NCBI RefSeq assembly: GCF_041381155.1
Contig: NC_091144.1
Span: 1,550,001-1,614,000 of the forward strand
Source of the DNA: Argopecten irradians
Lineage: Eukaryota > Mollusca > Bivalvia > Pectinida > Pectinidae
Reading direction: 5' to 3'
DNA: 64,000 nt
The position numbers and the translations under genes are program-made. Below the pieces are notes generated by a model, which had not been told where the DNA came from, searched no databases, and worked only from the letters and a program-made list of their open reading frames with translations. Every line of letters starts with the position of its first letter. Within the stretch, counting starts at the first letter, position 1. Below, piece by piece: positions 22,890 through 33,155 of the stretch.

Positions 22890-23728
22890 CTATTGCATGT
22901 TTTTTTTCAGTAAGATTAGTTTGTCCACATGCATAGACTTGAGGTTTGCTCTCTGAGGATTGAGAATGTCCCCAACAGTGGAGAAAATCCGCTCCGATGC
23001 ATAGTAGGGTCTTGGCCAGTCGTGCCACCATGTGAACCTCTTGAACTCATTTTCCGTCCGCCATTGTGATGGGTTACTATAAAGTGGTACATGTATTGAT
23101 GGGCATTCCCTGTATAGGTTAACTTCAGATTCCGCAATACTGAGTGGGGTTTTGGGTGGCTATCATCCACAAATGTAGACATCACCAAAGATGTCTCCAA
23201 ATACAGTTTCAACTGGAACATTCTCTGGTTTCTCTAACTTTATTTTCTTCGGAATGCTTGTATTCATTGGTAAAAAGCATTCTATATTGGCATCTTGGAA
23301 ATCGGTAGGGAGATTAGGAAGTCCCCAAGAACTATCAGATGATTCTTCTTTCACCTTCATGGACTTCGGCTGCCTCTGTGACAATTTTATTGAAAATTAT
23401 TATCCTGTTTTCTTCGGTCATGTAAGGCAGCTGCATGAACCGAGGGTCAAGTGCAGTACACACGTGGAAATTATCAGCATGCCCTTTGTAACTTCTTATG
23501 AAAGAAGGCTACCATCCGTTACATTCTAGCACGAATGTGTGATACACGCTATACTTAAGGCATTTCTGTGCTGCCATATTTAATGTGTAAGCATAGCATC
23601 TCACATGGATTTTGGTGTTGAATGCTTCAGCTGCCTTAACCATGGTGCTTGCATTATCCGAGACCAAAGGAGGATTGGAATGTTCCATTCATCTACTGCA
23701 TCCTGCAGTAAAGCTGCAACATTTTCAC
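22890..23728 (-). pseudogene. ZBED/hAT transposase, 3' exon (C-terminal half), single copy outside the array
   Basis: hAT transposases cut and paste DNA through an RNase H-fold core; ZBED-type hATs have an N-terminal BED zinc finger and a C-terminal dimerisation region. Read on the minus strand from an AG acceptor at 23,730/23,729, translation shows GENVAALLQDAVDEWN, then (in another frame) PLVSDNASTMVKAA with the second catalytic Asp, HVRCYAYTLNMAAQKCLK, a TALDPRF block, and near the end SERIFSTVGDILNPQRANLK, the hallmark hAT C-terminal motif, closing with a stop at 22,890. The frame changes several times and internal pieces are missing, so the gene is dead. Its 5' exons are not adjacent; matching exons lie inside each tandem unit (33,156-34,111 and copies). 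The splice phase fits: the donor exon ends ENHTG and this exon continues GENVAA. Confidence 0.85.
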
Positions 23729-23995
23729 CTGTTTTATTATTGCTCATTGTCATTTGTAGATAATGCTAGATAATGTTGTATCACAGTATTTGCTTTTCAG
23801 GATTATTTTATTATTATTTTTTTTACAAATTTAACATAAATTTTGAACTGTATATAAAAAGTATCCCTAAATTAATTATTAAAATTATGCATCATTGATG
23901 TATATCATGTTAAATTTACTGATACTACATGTATATTAAATTGACATTGTTTCTTATTAAAAAAAATCATATTTCAATAGTAGTCTGTGTTAATT

Positions 23996-24035
23996 CAGTT
24001 GCACGGGAGCTCCATCCATCTGTAGTGAGAGCTAC
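23996..24035 (-). pseudogene. hAT transposase exon 3 remnant in unit 1
   Basis: Minus-strand translation gives KVALTTDGWSSRATEL, the first catalytic-Asp region of hAT transposases. The AG acceptor just upstream (at 24,036-24,037) is retained. The rest of the exon, present in units 2-4, is deleted. This copy keeps TTDGW whereas units 2-4 read TTNGW. Confidence 0.8.
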
Positions 24036-25770
24036 CTTGAAATTAAAAAATGATATACAATTTACTGACATTAACTTAGTACACATTTATTCATTAATGC
24101 TCCACGAGTTATAATAATGAATTATGATATATTATGAATAATCAGTCATTACCAAACTTTATCATAATAAACACAAATAAATATATCTTGTGAAGCTACA
24201 TGTATATTAGTACACTGGCTAATTATATAAAGGACATGATATCAGGAGGAGAAACACGCGCGTACGTCAGCCAATTCTTACGTGCCTCTGGGTGCTGGTG
24301 ACGTCATCTCCTAAGAACTACTCAGGTTACAACTTCGACACTGTTTTATTATATGTTTTAAAATCGGCAAAAGAGAAACAACTCTTACATTGAAGGAGAC
24401 TTCCAAAATCATGAAGAATAAATAGCAATGGGTATCAATGATCAGCTAATCAATATCAACACACTAATGAAGATACTGCAAGTAGCTAGATATATCAGTT
24501 TAAAAAATCGCTGTTTATAAAATTTTATAAATGTTTAGATATTTAGTCGGACATCAAAATAAAAGATGGAAATTGAAAAAAAATGAAAACACTCAATCGA
24601 TTTTTCTCATTAATGCATACGCAATCTGAATAATATTGATTAATATTCATTCAATCACATTTTTCTCTCATTTTTCGGCATGAGCGCATCGGTGGATTAC
24701 TTTTTTGGGAATATGATTAAAGTTGTATTTTACTACACTGACGAAAATGAGCCATACTTGGTCCTCTGATGCGGTCGATGTAAAAAAGTGGACTTTAGTA
24801 CAGGAAATGTTGCAACTTTTTGATCATTTAAAGATTTATCCACTGCAATTAACAAACTATCTTTTCCCGAATAAGACAACTGATACATCAGATGTGAATT
24901 AGTACACAGAAACTTGATATTTTGATATTTATTTACGCTTATTAAGTATGTTTTAGGAGACATGTACAGTAAGAAACAATTGGAGTATTATTAAGCTCTG
25001 TTCAACGATTGCAAGAAAAAATCAGTAAATGAAAAAAGAAATTGTTGGAAACTTTGAATGTAAGTAAATTTCATTTTAATTCTGTATCTGTGCTTTCAAT
25101 TGATAAAATGTATATATATTAATACTGAGGCATCATTTGTTGATAGAACGGTTCATGAGGAGTGAAAACTTTTCCTTACAATACTAAGTTCCTATCATAT
25201 AATAATTAATTGGAATAATAATTAATGAAGCTTTTTGATGTGCATTTAAATAAATGTGATTTTCTTATTGCGTTGTATTTAAAAAAATATCAGCATTGGT
25301 AAGTTGGTCTATTGATTGATCTATCATTAGAACAAAGTGAGATATGATTATCTCCCCTCTTCCAGCATTTGTTACCATGGTTGACTGCACACATGTCCAG
25401 CCCCTTCCATGGTCATGTAATAATACTAATTTGCCATGAATCGGGGATTTAGCCCCTTTCATGGTCAAGTAATCCTGATTGGCCATGAAAGGGGGTTATT
25501 GTGGACTCAACTGTGGTAACTAGACATTTATTGGCCACACTTTTCCTTTGTGAGAGGTTGGAAGTATGCAGTAAAACCTGTTATTGTTGAACGATATGTA
25601 CATACGCTATACAACAACTGCCACAAAGCGTTGGGAATTCCCACTCCAAATTTAGAATCACTTACAGGTGATCACATGATGCGTCATACAGAAGGTCGCT
25701 ATAAGAACATGTACTCATGTTATAAACACACGTTTACACTTGCGACTATACAAATCGAAAGTAGGAATTC

Positions 25771-26065
25771 CAAAGTGCACACAAATAACGTTATCGTAAT
25801 CGATGGATATTAACCTGGTATAGGGATGTGGACATATCGAAGAGTGTTACATGGCTGGACAATAACACACCTGGGACATTCAGGAACTTATATCACATGT
25901 TGCTAATAGAGGGCCTTGGAAATAATTTATCCATATTGTTACCGTGTATATAGGTTCTTGTATTCAGAAATATGGCATGCTTTGAAACCTCACAACTGCT
26001 GAGTACTGACCAGTCGAGACAAACACCGGTAAGTGGATTTTGTAGGTCTTAACCGGGGTTTGTTC
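25771..26065. repeat. Partial duplication, diverged copy (ends the old part of unit 1)
   Basis: Runs from caaagtgcacacaaataacg to aaccggggtttgttcc and is followed directly by a second copy of the same interval (26,066-26,392). This first copy differs from its neighbour at many positions and by small gaps. The second matches units 2-4 almost perfectly. Confidence 0.9.
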
Positions 26066-26392
26066 CAAAGTGCACACAAATAACGTTATCGTAATCGATG
26101 GATATTAACCTGGTATATGGATGTGGACATGTAAAACAGTGTTACATGGCTGGGCAATAACACACCTGGGACATCCAGTAACTTATATCACATGTTGCTA
26201 ATAGAGGGCCTTTGAAATAATTTATCCATATGTTGTCAGGAATATTGTGTTGCCTATATATAGGTTCTAGTATGCAGAAATATGGCATGCAGTGAAACCT
26301 CACAACCGCTGAGTACGTACTGACTAGTACTGACCAGTCGAGACACAAACACTGGTGAGTAGATGTTATAGATCTTAACCGGGGTTTGTTCC
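26066..26392. repeat. Partial duplication, modern copy (start of the homogenised part of unit 1)
   Basis: 327 bp that match 35,659-35,985 and 45,269-45,595 nearly base for base. The switch in divergence at base 26,066 is abrupt. Minus-strand open frames within it recur in all units but show no domain. Confidence 0.9.
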
Positions 26393-27260
26393 AACGACAA
26401 TATCATGTTTACCTTAGTGTGTCCTATGTACTCAAATCTGTTCACGTCGATATAATAATCACCGAAGCATAACGCGGGTAACATTCTTGCTCACACCATG
26501 ACTGACCTGATCCCGGTCTTTTTGGGAAAAAAAACTATCTTTACGTTGAGTGTTCGATAAAGTAAGCCTTTTATATCTACAACATAATATGTACTGTATT
26601 AAAAGGCTTTAAATAATTGGAGCTTTTTGATAGACATTAACTGGGAACAAGAAAAAATACTATCCGACGAAAAAACATGTTATAATATGTTAATGACCAC
26701 GTGATTTTAACTCAGCAAATTTAAGAAGTTTTCCTTTATATTTGATTGTAGCAATCACTACTACTGTCTGGAAATCTTAGTAGATAGATTTATAACATGC
26801 ATACCCATGGGTAACCATGCAGTACAACCTGGGGACGTCACTGCATCAATGATGTTACTGTTTTTCTTAAATAGTAGTATTATTTCTAGGACGCAGGCTG
26901 GTTGCACTGTAAAGGAGGCAGACAGACAAAATATCAATATATGGAAAATGTACTGACAGAAGAGGCTTTTTTAAAACTCTACGTTGAGGATATCAATTTG
27001 TTTAATATTTCAATTGTGAAATTATAGTAAAAACTTGGAGGTTTTGCAGGAAAAGTACTGTTTTATATTTGGTTATGAAGGATTAAAAGGATCTTTCCCT
27101 ACCGTAAGGAAATGACAGTCGAGGGTTAGACTGTCGTGAATCTCCTGTCCTATTGTTTAGTTTAAGAATGAATGATGATCTTCTTCACCTGTAACTTAAA
27201 TCAGTTTAATACTATAATAGTCTACCCGATTGAAAAAGCGAAGACAAATATTTGTTATTA

Positions 27261-27853
27261 AGGTTGTATTCTTCTCAGGTTTCAGTCCCGTTGAAGTCTC
27301 GTTTCGACAAAGATCAAAGAAGTTATGAGATTTTCAAATAAAATCTATCAATATCTGTCGGAAGTTACCAGTTGCAAATTTTGTCAAAAAATTACATTTC
27401 TGCTTTAGTAGATTTTTTTATATGGGATTTTAAGAAATGGCCCATTTGGCGGCCATTTTGAAATTGTGTCTTTTTTCGCTTTGAGTAGAGCCACAGTTTT
27501 ACCATTTTTTACTGAAATTGTTTTTACTTAAATCATCACTGCGTCAGTATTTTTAGCTGTATTGAGGTAATTTTTGCTGTAAATCTTTACTGGGTTCGTG
27601 GTAATTAAAATATTGAGCATTAATGTGTGATATGATACACTTTTGTCTCTTTATTTTTACATTTAATGGTAATTTGAGCAAAATTATTTTTATCAATTAG
27701 GTATCTTTGAGTGACAATAGCTCAAAAAAGAGCACACGCAGATATGTTTTTTCTTCTATTTTCTTTTATGGCATGAACTCCTATTTCCAAAAATCTATAT
27801 GAGAAAAAAAGTTTAATACAAGAAAATTTGACTTCTCAGAGGAGTACATCCTT
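27261..27853. mobile_element. MITE-like insertion unique to unit 1
   Basis: A stretch of about 600 bp absent from units 2-4. Its ends form an imperfect inverted repeat: AAGGTTGTATTCTTCTCAG at 27,261 against the complement of ctgagaggagtacatcctt-like sequence ending at 27,853, with about four mismatches. No coding capacity. The unit-1-specific segment begins some 35 bp earlier, at about 27,226, so the left edge is uncertain and no target duplication was found. Confidence 0.5.
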
Positions 27854-27865
27854 AAACTCTATCAA

Positions 27866-28395
27866 ATTGACGATTTTTAGGTCATCTGACACGAAGACAC
27901 ATTTTGAACTTATTAGCGAGTTCTACCGATGGAATTTGGCTGAAACTTGCATGAAACGACTCTGACGTGGTCATGACTAAGTGTTGTGATTTTTCGGGTC
28001 GATCTAAAATCCAAGATGGCCGCCACAGCTGCAATCTTGAAAGCACATTTTTAACTTCTCATTGACAAGTTCTACAGATTTGGCTGAATTTTGCCTGAAA
28101 TTATTCTGACATGGTCCCGACAACGTGTTGTTACATCTCTGATTACTCAATATCGACAATGGCTACCATGGCACCATATCTAATTAATTACCTATATGAT
28201 TATTGCCAAGGTAGTGAGATGACCGTTAAGGCCCTTGGGCCTCTTGCTATTTTTAATTTGTCACAAACTTCGTTTAACTCGTTTCACTGTGAAAACAAGA
28301 AAATTCGTAGAATTTCCATCCCCCGCTTTCAGGACATAATGTAGATAAACATTATTGAAGTTAATAAGTAGAATGTGTAAAGTAATGTCCGCTGA
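27866..28395. repeat. Dispersed repeat, about 165-200-bp tandem pair containing gatggccgccac
   Basis: Two related segments, one with gaatttggctgaaacttgc and gtggtcatgactaagtgttg, the next with tttggctgaattttgcctga and catggtcccgacaacgtgtt. In units 2-4 the second segment is reduced to a few dozen bases (about 37,065-37,105), so about 300 bp was lost there or gained here. Confidence 0.7.
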
Positions 28396-28424
28396 AAGTG
28401 ACTATTAAACTTGGCATTTAAGTT

Positions 28425-28740
28425 CCATACTAACTTTTAAGAAAATGGCAGAAAATGCATTTTTAGTACATCAAAGGGACATAACTTTACTACATAATGT
28501 CGACCAAAAAAGTTCAATTGTCGGTCAATCGAACTTGACCAAGCCCTTAAGGCATTTGACCTTGTTAACAAGTTTGAAGAAAATCGGTTAATTTTTTTTA
28601 AATTATTGCAGGGAAATGGCAGAAAATGACTTTTTTTTATTAAATCAAAGGGCCATAACTCTGCCGAGTTGCGATCGAACTTGACCAAGCCCTTAAGATA
28701 TTTAACTTTGTTACCAACTTTGAAGAAAATCGGTTAAGGT
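28425..28740. repeat. Dispersed repeat B (aaagggccataactctg family), block 1 of unit 1
   Basis: About 135-bp degenerate units with the order ggcagaaaatg, aaatcaaagggccataactc, cgatcgaacttgaccaagcc, cttaaggcatttgaccttgt, aagtttgaagaaaatcggtt. The equivalent blocks lie at about 37,125-37,460, 46,730-47,066 and 62,930-63,255. I recognise the phrase as common in bivalve DNA but cannot name the family. Confidence 0.8.
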
Positions 28741-29130
28741 TCATGTAAAGGCTTTAAACAGTGATATTTTGCAACCCTAAAACTCATTACTGCGCTGCAA
28801 TTGAACAGAACTAATTTCATCAATTGTTGGTATATACCCAGGCTAACTGTCAGTCTTACTGTTGATATGTAATTTGTGAAGCTGCTTGTAAAACTCAGTA
28901 ATATATGAGAAAAATGTATATTTCTGGAGAAGACATAGAACTCGTGTGAATTGCATTGATGGAACCAAATATTCATGCCATCGTGTTCAGCTGTGAATAT
29001 GCCAGGTACTCCAACAGTTTGTTTGGCAAAATCGGACCAGCAAATAGCGCAGGAGCCTATTGTAGTAAATACAAATGGCTGCTATAAATGGCGGATCACA
29101 AATATCGCATATAAGAAGCCATCTCAATTG

Positions 29131-29336
29131 ATACAAATGTTCTTATAGACACCATAAGGTACTCTGAACATGACAAGAAGACTCTTCACGAAAAAATAGT
29201 TCAACCGATCTGTTTGGGGCGGAAAATGCAAATTTCCGGATGGAACCTCAAAGTCCATATTATAACTATTTTTTTTCGTAAATAGTCTTCTTGTCATGTT
29301 CAGAGTACCTTATAGTGTATATAAGAGCACTTGTAT
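29131..29336. mobile_element. Foldback MITE with 53-bp arms, unit 1 copy
   Basis: The left arm from atacaaatgttcttatagac through ggtactctgaacatgacaag pairs with the complementary right arm over 53 bases with about five mismatches. Identical elements sit at 37,848-38,053, 47,456-47,662 and 63,645-63,855. The transcribed form would be a strong hairpin. Confidence 0.8.
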
Positions 29337-29339
29337 TTA

Positions 29340-29735
29340 TTAGTTATTCTACGGAAGTGGCAGAAAATGACTTTTTTTATTAAATCAAAGGGCCATAACT
29401 CTGCTAATTAAGATCTGCCAAAAGTGGCAATCGAAATTGGCTAAGCCCTTAAGGCATTTAACTTTGTTACCAAGTTTTAACAATATTAGTTTTAACATTT
29501 GTTAGTTATTACACAGAAACTGCAGAAAAATGGCATTTGTTGTAAATTAAAGGGCCATAACTCTGATAAATAACATCCGCTGAAAGAGTTGTTCGAACCT
29601 GGTCAGGCATTTAAGGCATTCAACCTTGTTACCAAGTTTGAAGAAAATCGGTTAATATTTTTCACAGTTATTGTACAGAGGTGGCAGAAACTGACTTTTT
29701 TATTTAAGCAAAGGGTCCTAACTCCGCTAAATAAG
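29340..29735. repeat. Dispersed repeat B, block 2 of unit 1
   Basis: Three degenerate copies of the 135-bp unit. In units 2-4 this block is longer (38,055-38,660 in unit 2) because unit 1 lacks the 910-bp segment that starts inside it. Confidence 0.8.
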
Positions 29736-29877
29736 CAATTTACCTCGTGCTCCATTGGTTAATCATCTCATAAAATACACAAAGTAAGAGGTTAATCCTT
29801 AAATGACGTTTTACAGCTTCCGGTTAAGCACGCATATAAGTTCTGAAGTGCAGGTATCTCTGTCCGATGGGGTAAAA

Positions 29878-29934
29878 GGGATATTCTACTATCAGGATCA
29901 CACAATGTTGTACAGCCCTCTGGTAGAATATCCC
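29878..29934 (+). promoter_or_regulatory. 12-bp inverted repeat upstream of the receptor gene, unit 1
   Basis: GGGATATTCTAC and its exact complement GTAGAATATCCC, separated by 33 bases, about 200 bp before the splice acceptor of the receptor gene. It is conserved in units 2 (39,501-39,556) and 3 (49,110-49,166). A regulatory role is only inferred from position. Confidence 0.35.
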
Positions 29935-30128
29935 TATCTTTCATAACAACATATGCAAGAGTTTTATATCATCGTATAATAGTCACATGTGAATACTACA
30001 GTCTCCCAAAACGGCACCCACCAGTAATACACTCGTCGCTTAATAAAGGAAGCACATGTGAATGATATTTACACCTGATTTCATTGAACCTTACATACAC
30101 TGCTACATTTATTCTGTTTTACATTTAC

Positions 30129-30130
30129 AG
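30129..30130 (+). other. Splice acceptor before the receptor coding exon, unit 1
   Basis: tttattctgttttacatttacag is a textbook polypyrimidine-AG acceptor. It implies a 5' non-coding exon upstream whose donor I cannot place. The same acceptor ends at 39,752 and 49,362 in units 2 and 3. Confidence 0.6.
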
Positions 30131-30145
30131 GATCTCCCATCCACT

Positions 30146-32214
30146 ATGTCGGACCAGTTGTGCGAGGATTCCTGGATATTGTACCATGTTCTTGACAGGT
30201 TGATAGGAGGTCGACCAATGGTAACCATCAGTAGGAGACTGACTCTTATAAACGATCTATTATATAATGCTTCAGCAGTATCACAGGTACAGCTGTCTAC
30301 GGGAAGTTCAGCTGAAGGAATATTGATGAAAGGTTCGGACAAAGACTCGATGCTGATTGACAAAATGGTGATTATTTTAGACTTTGATCAGGAATCGTTG
30401 AGCATAACCTCTGATCTTCGTAATGAATCTGTGTTTATCATGAGAGACTCTAACGACCGACCTGGATATGTGAATTTGGAATTAATCAATATGAGACAGC
30501 AACCTCCCGCAATGTTGTTAGAATCTATTGTTCCTTTTGGAAATTCACATTTTCTATCGAGTGCATTGTATACACGATGCGCTGCGTTTATACTCAGTAC
30601 TGTTTTCCAGGTCCCCATAGAAACACATGGACCATCAACGCCTCTGCTGAACGAAAAGAGTAAAGTAGGCTCTGATATGGATATCGTTTGCGCTTTCTCC
30701 TGTAGTAGTTGGCCAGTAGTGGCTCATGAATGGGTGACAAGATCCCGGATGTATAATTGGCCAGTTGCGAGTTTGAGAGATCAGATCATTAATGGTGGAT
30801 GCTATGTGGTGCCTGTTGGGGATAAGACATCAGAATATGCGTTCATGCAATGGAGAATTTCATTCGCGTCTGCGGAACGCAAGCTCATTCATTCGTTTAG
30901 TCATGTCCAGTTCCTTGTTTACTGTCTACTCAAGTACCTCTTCAAACAGGTGTCCGACAGATTAAAAGACATCTACGGAGATGAAGATATCATTTCATCA
31001 TATATCCTCAAAACAGTTGTCTTTCATGCGTTGGAAACTACACCAACATCTCTGTGGCAAGAGAAAAATACATTTCTTTGTTTCATGCTATGTTTGAAAA
31101 TGTTATCCGCGTACGTGAAAGCTGGACACTGCCCAAATTATTTTATTTACAAACACAATATGTTTCTTGGAAAGGTTTGTGGGAACCGTCAACAAAAACT
31201 GTATCGTTTTCTTGGTGATATCCATGATATGGCTTGGGGTTCTTTGTCTATTGGCACGTTTATCAAACCAACAGTCGGCGACCATATCGATCAGGTGAAA
31301 CGCGGGGAATGGGAAGCAATTCTCATTCCATCAACTCGATCAGAAAAAGAATGTGATTTGAAAATCATCAGAGAAACGTTGCAACCCGTTCACAATTATT
31401 CAGCTCCTGGATCGCTAAAACTTCTGTGTAACCTTTTATATAAATCCGAGTCAGACATGGACGACTTCATCGCTTACTATGGCTTGGTAAACGGGATGTC
31501 CGTAGAAGGGATGGAAACATTTGCGAACGACGTCTGTGATAGGGGAAATAAAGGAATGTACAAATCACTCAGGAGATCAAAAAGGCTCTTAACACCGCTG
31601 GTCTCAGCATGTTCAAGTCAAGGAATTTTACCATTAGCAACATATCACTTCCAGACCGGGAATTACCAGAAGTCACTGGAGATGTGTGGACAGGTGATAA
31701 CATACTGGAAATTATATGTTAATGACCACCTAAGTATGAAGGATGAGATAAGATATGAACATCTCTGCTGTGGGCGCGGATATACCCTCCTTCAAAAATG
31801 TCAAATAGCATGTTCATCAGATATAAAGATTACCAAGAATTCCTCGCGCGTATGTTTCCATACCAACTACAGCCAGAATTAGAGCGCTGCACGTTAGGAC
31901 GACTTACGATTTCTCCAGTTCCGTATGCTATATTTCTGTCATTCCTGTGCTACCATGAGCTTGGTGACACGAGAAGACGGGATAAAACACTAACAAATCT
32001 ACAAATTATAAAGTATGATGAGGTACAGGGAGTAAGAAAGTTCTGGATTGTCCACAATCTAATCGGGATTTGTTATGAAATGGTTGGGGATATATCCGGG
32101 GCTCTGAGGGAATACAGGGCCTCTATCAATGACCAAACACCCTTACAATGCCTAAATCCTGCAAAAGAGAGAATAGCAAGACTAGCAAAATACCAATCCA
32201 GTGGTGCCATTTGA
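30146..32214 (+). pseudogene. cGAS-like receptor (Mab-21 family), unit 1 copy, frameshifted
   Basis: The same gene as the intact unit 2 copy, with about one amino-acid change in the shared part (Ile for Val near residue 215). Mab-21/cGLR proteins are nucleotidyltransferases that, when active, make a cyclic dinucleotide after binding nucleic acid and signal through STING. The start is the ATG of MSDQLCEDSW, 15 bases after a polypyrimidine-AG acceptor at 30,129-30,130. A CG dinucleotide is present three times instead of twice at about 31,845 (tcgcgcg), which shifts the frame; the protein would end at 31,882, about 578 residues, losing two of three TPR-like segments. The remainder to 32,214 is open in the other frame and unchanged, so the slip is recent or an assembly error. 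The nucleotidyltransferase core is complete. Confidence 0.85.
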
Positions 32215-32484
32215 ACACATTATGCAGTTGTTTGCAGTCATTGTATCGCGTCTTTTGTAGGCTATGAACATTTAAAAAGTGGTAAAGTAATGCTGAACAT
32301 TAGATAGTTTTGAGTCAGATATGACATATTTATCAATCTGCAGCATATTGTCTATTTGTCGTTAAAACAAATACTTTCTTATTTTGACACCACTCGGCGA
32401 TATTGATCTGCCGTCTTTCAAATCATATTTAACTCGTAACCTGTCATTTTGCAGGTAAACAGTGAAATGAAAGGTACTGTGTCA

Positions 32485-32490
32485 AATAAA
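32485..32490 (+). terminator. Polyadenylation signal AATAAA, unit 1 receptor gene
   Basis: AATAAA 270 bp after the full-length stop codon, conserved at 42,105-42,110 and 51,717-51,722. Candidate only; no cDNA evidence. Confidence 0.4.
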
Positions 32491-33155
32491 TATCTATATT
32501 ATATATATTTTAACACAAGGCAATTCAAGTATATATATATATAGTGGAATATCTTGCTGTTATATTGTAATCCCAAACCAAGTAGATACCAATGTCACCA
32601 ACCGGATGTGGGTAACTGTAGTTACGCTCTACAAAAATAGTGACGATGATTTAGGTCAGATTTCGCATGCGTCAGTTTACGTAATTTTTAAGGGTTTATT
32701 CGTGTCATCTAGTGAATCAGTTACCCACTGACGAGATCATAACATGCATTCAGTTACCGTCAACATGGTCATATTTACATGGCTATTTTCTTCTTTTATA
32801 GAGATTTAAAGTTGAGCGCCACGCTTCAAAATTTAGTTATTTTATCTTATAAATACATGTTATTGACTATTATTGCTCATTGTCATTTGTAGATAATGCT
32901 AGATATTGTTGTATCACAGTATTTGCTTTGCAGGATTTTTTATTATTATTTTTTTTTACAATTTAACATAAATTTAGAACTGTTTATAAAAAAGTATCCC
33001 TAAATTAATTATTAAAATTATGCATCATTGATGTATATCATGTTAAATTTATTGATACTACATGTATATTAAATTGACAATGTTTCTTATTTAAAAAAAA
33101 TCATATTTCAATAGTAGTCTATGCTATTTAATTAAAACACTTAATTAATGTTTAC

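Larger units (their letters stand above)
23736..32868. repeat. Tandem array unit 1 (chimeric, 9.13 kb)
   Basis: The unit starts at attattgctcattgtcattt, the same words that open units 2, 3 and 4. Bases 23,736-26,065 are clearly diverged from the other units and lack about 130 bp (hAT exon 3 region) and about 1 kb (BED exon region). From 26,066 rightward it is nearly identical to units 2-4, but has an extra 628 bp (27,226-27,853) and about 300 bp (28,098-28,395), and lacks about 910 bp that units 2-4 carry just upstream of the gene (38,449-39,358 in unit 2). The stretch 24,241-25,770 holds no recognisable gene. Confidence 0.95.

Noticed and set aside
23740-23790. Reading the hAT frame leftward into the array start as extra coding sequence
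   Set aside because: The apparent coding words stop at a splice acceptor; the exon 3 donor phase in units 2-4 fits the junction at 23,728 exactly, so this is intron.
26142-26484. Pair of minus-strand frames (68 and 76 codons) recurring in all four units
   Set aside because: They recur because the unit is duplicated; near identity of the DNA, with no domain and no coding bias, gives no evidence of selection.
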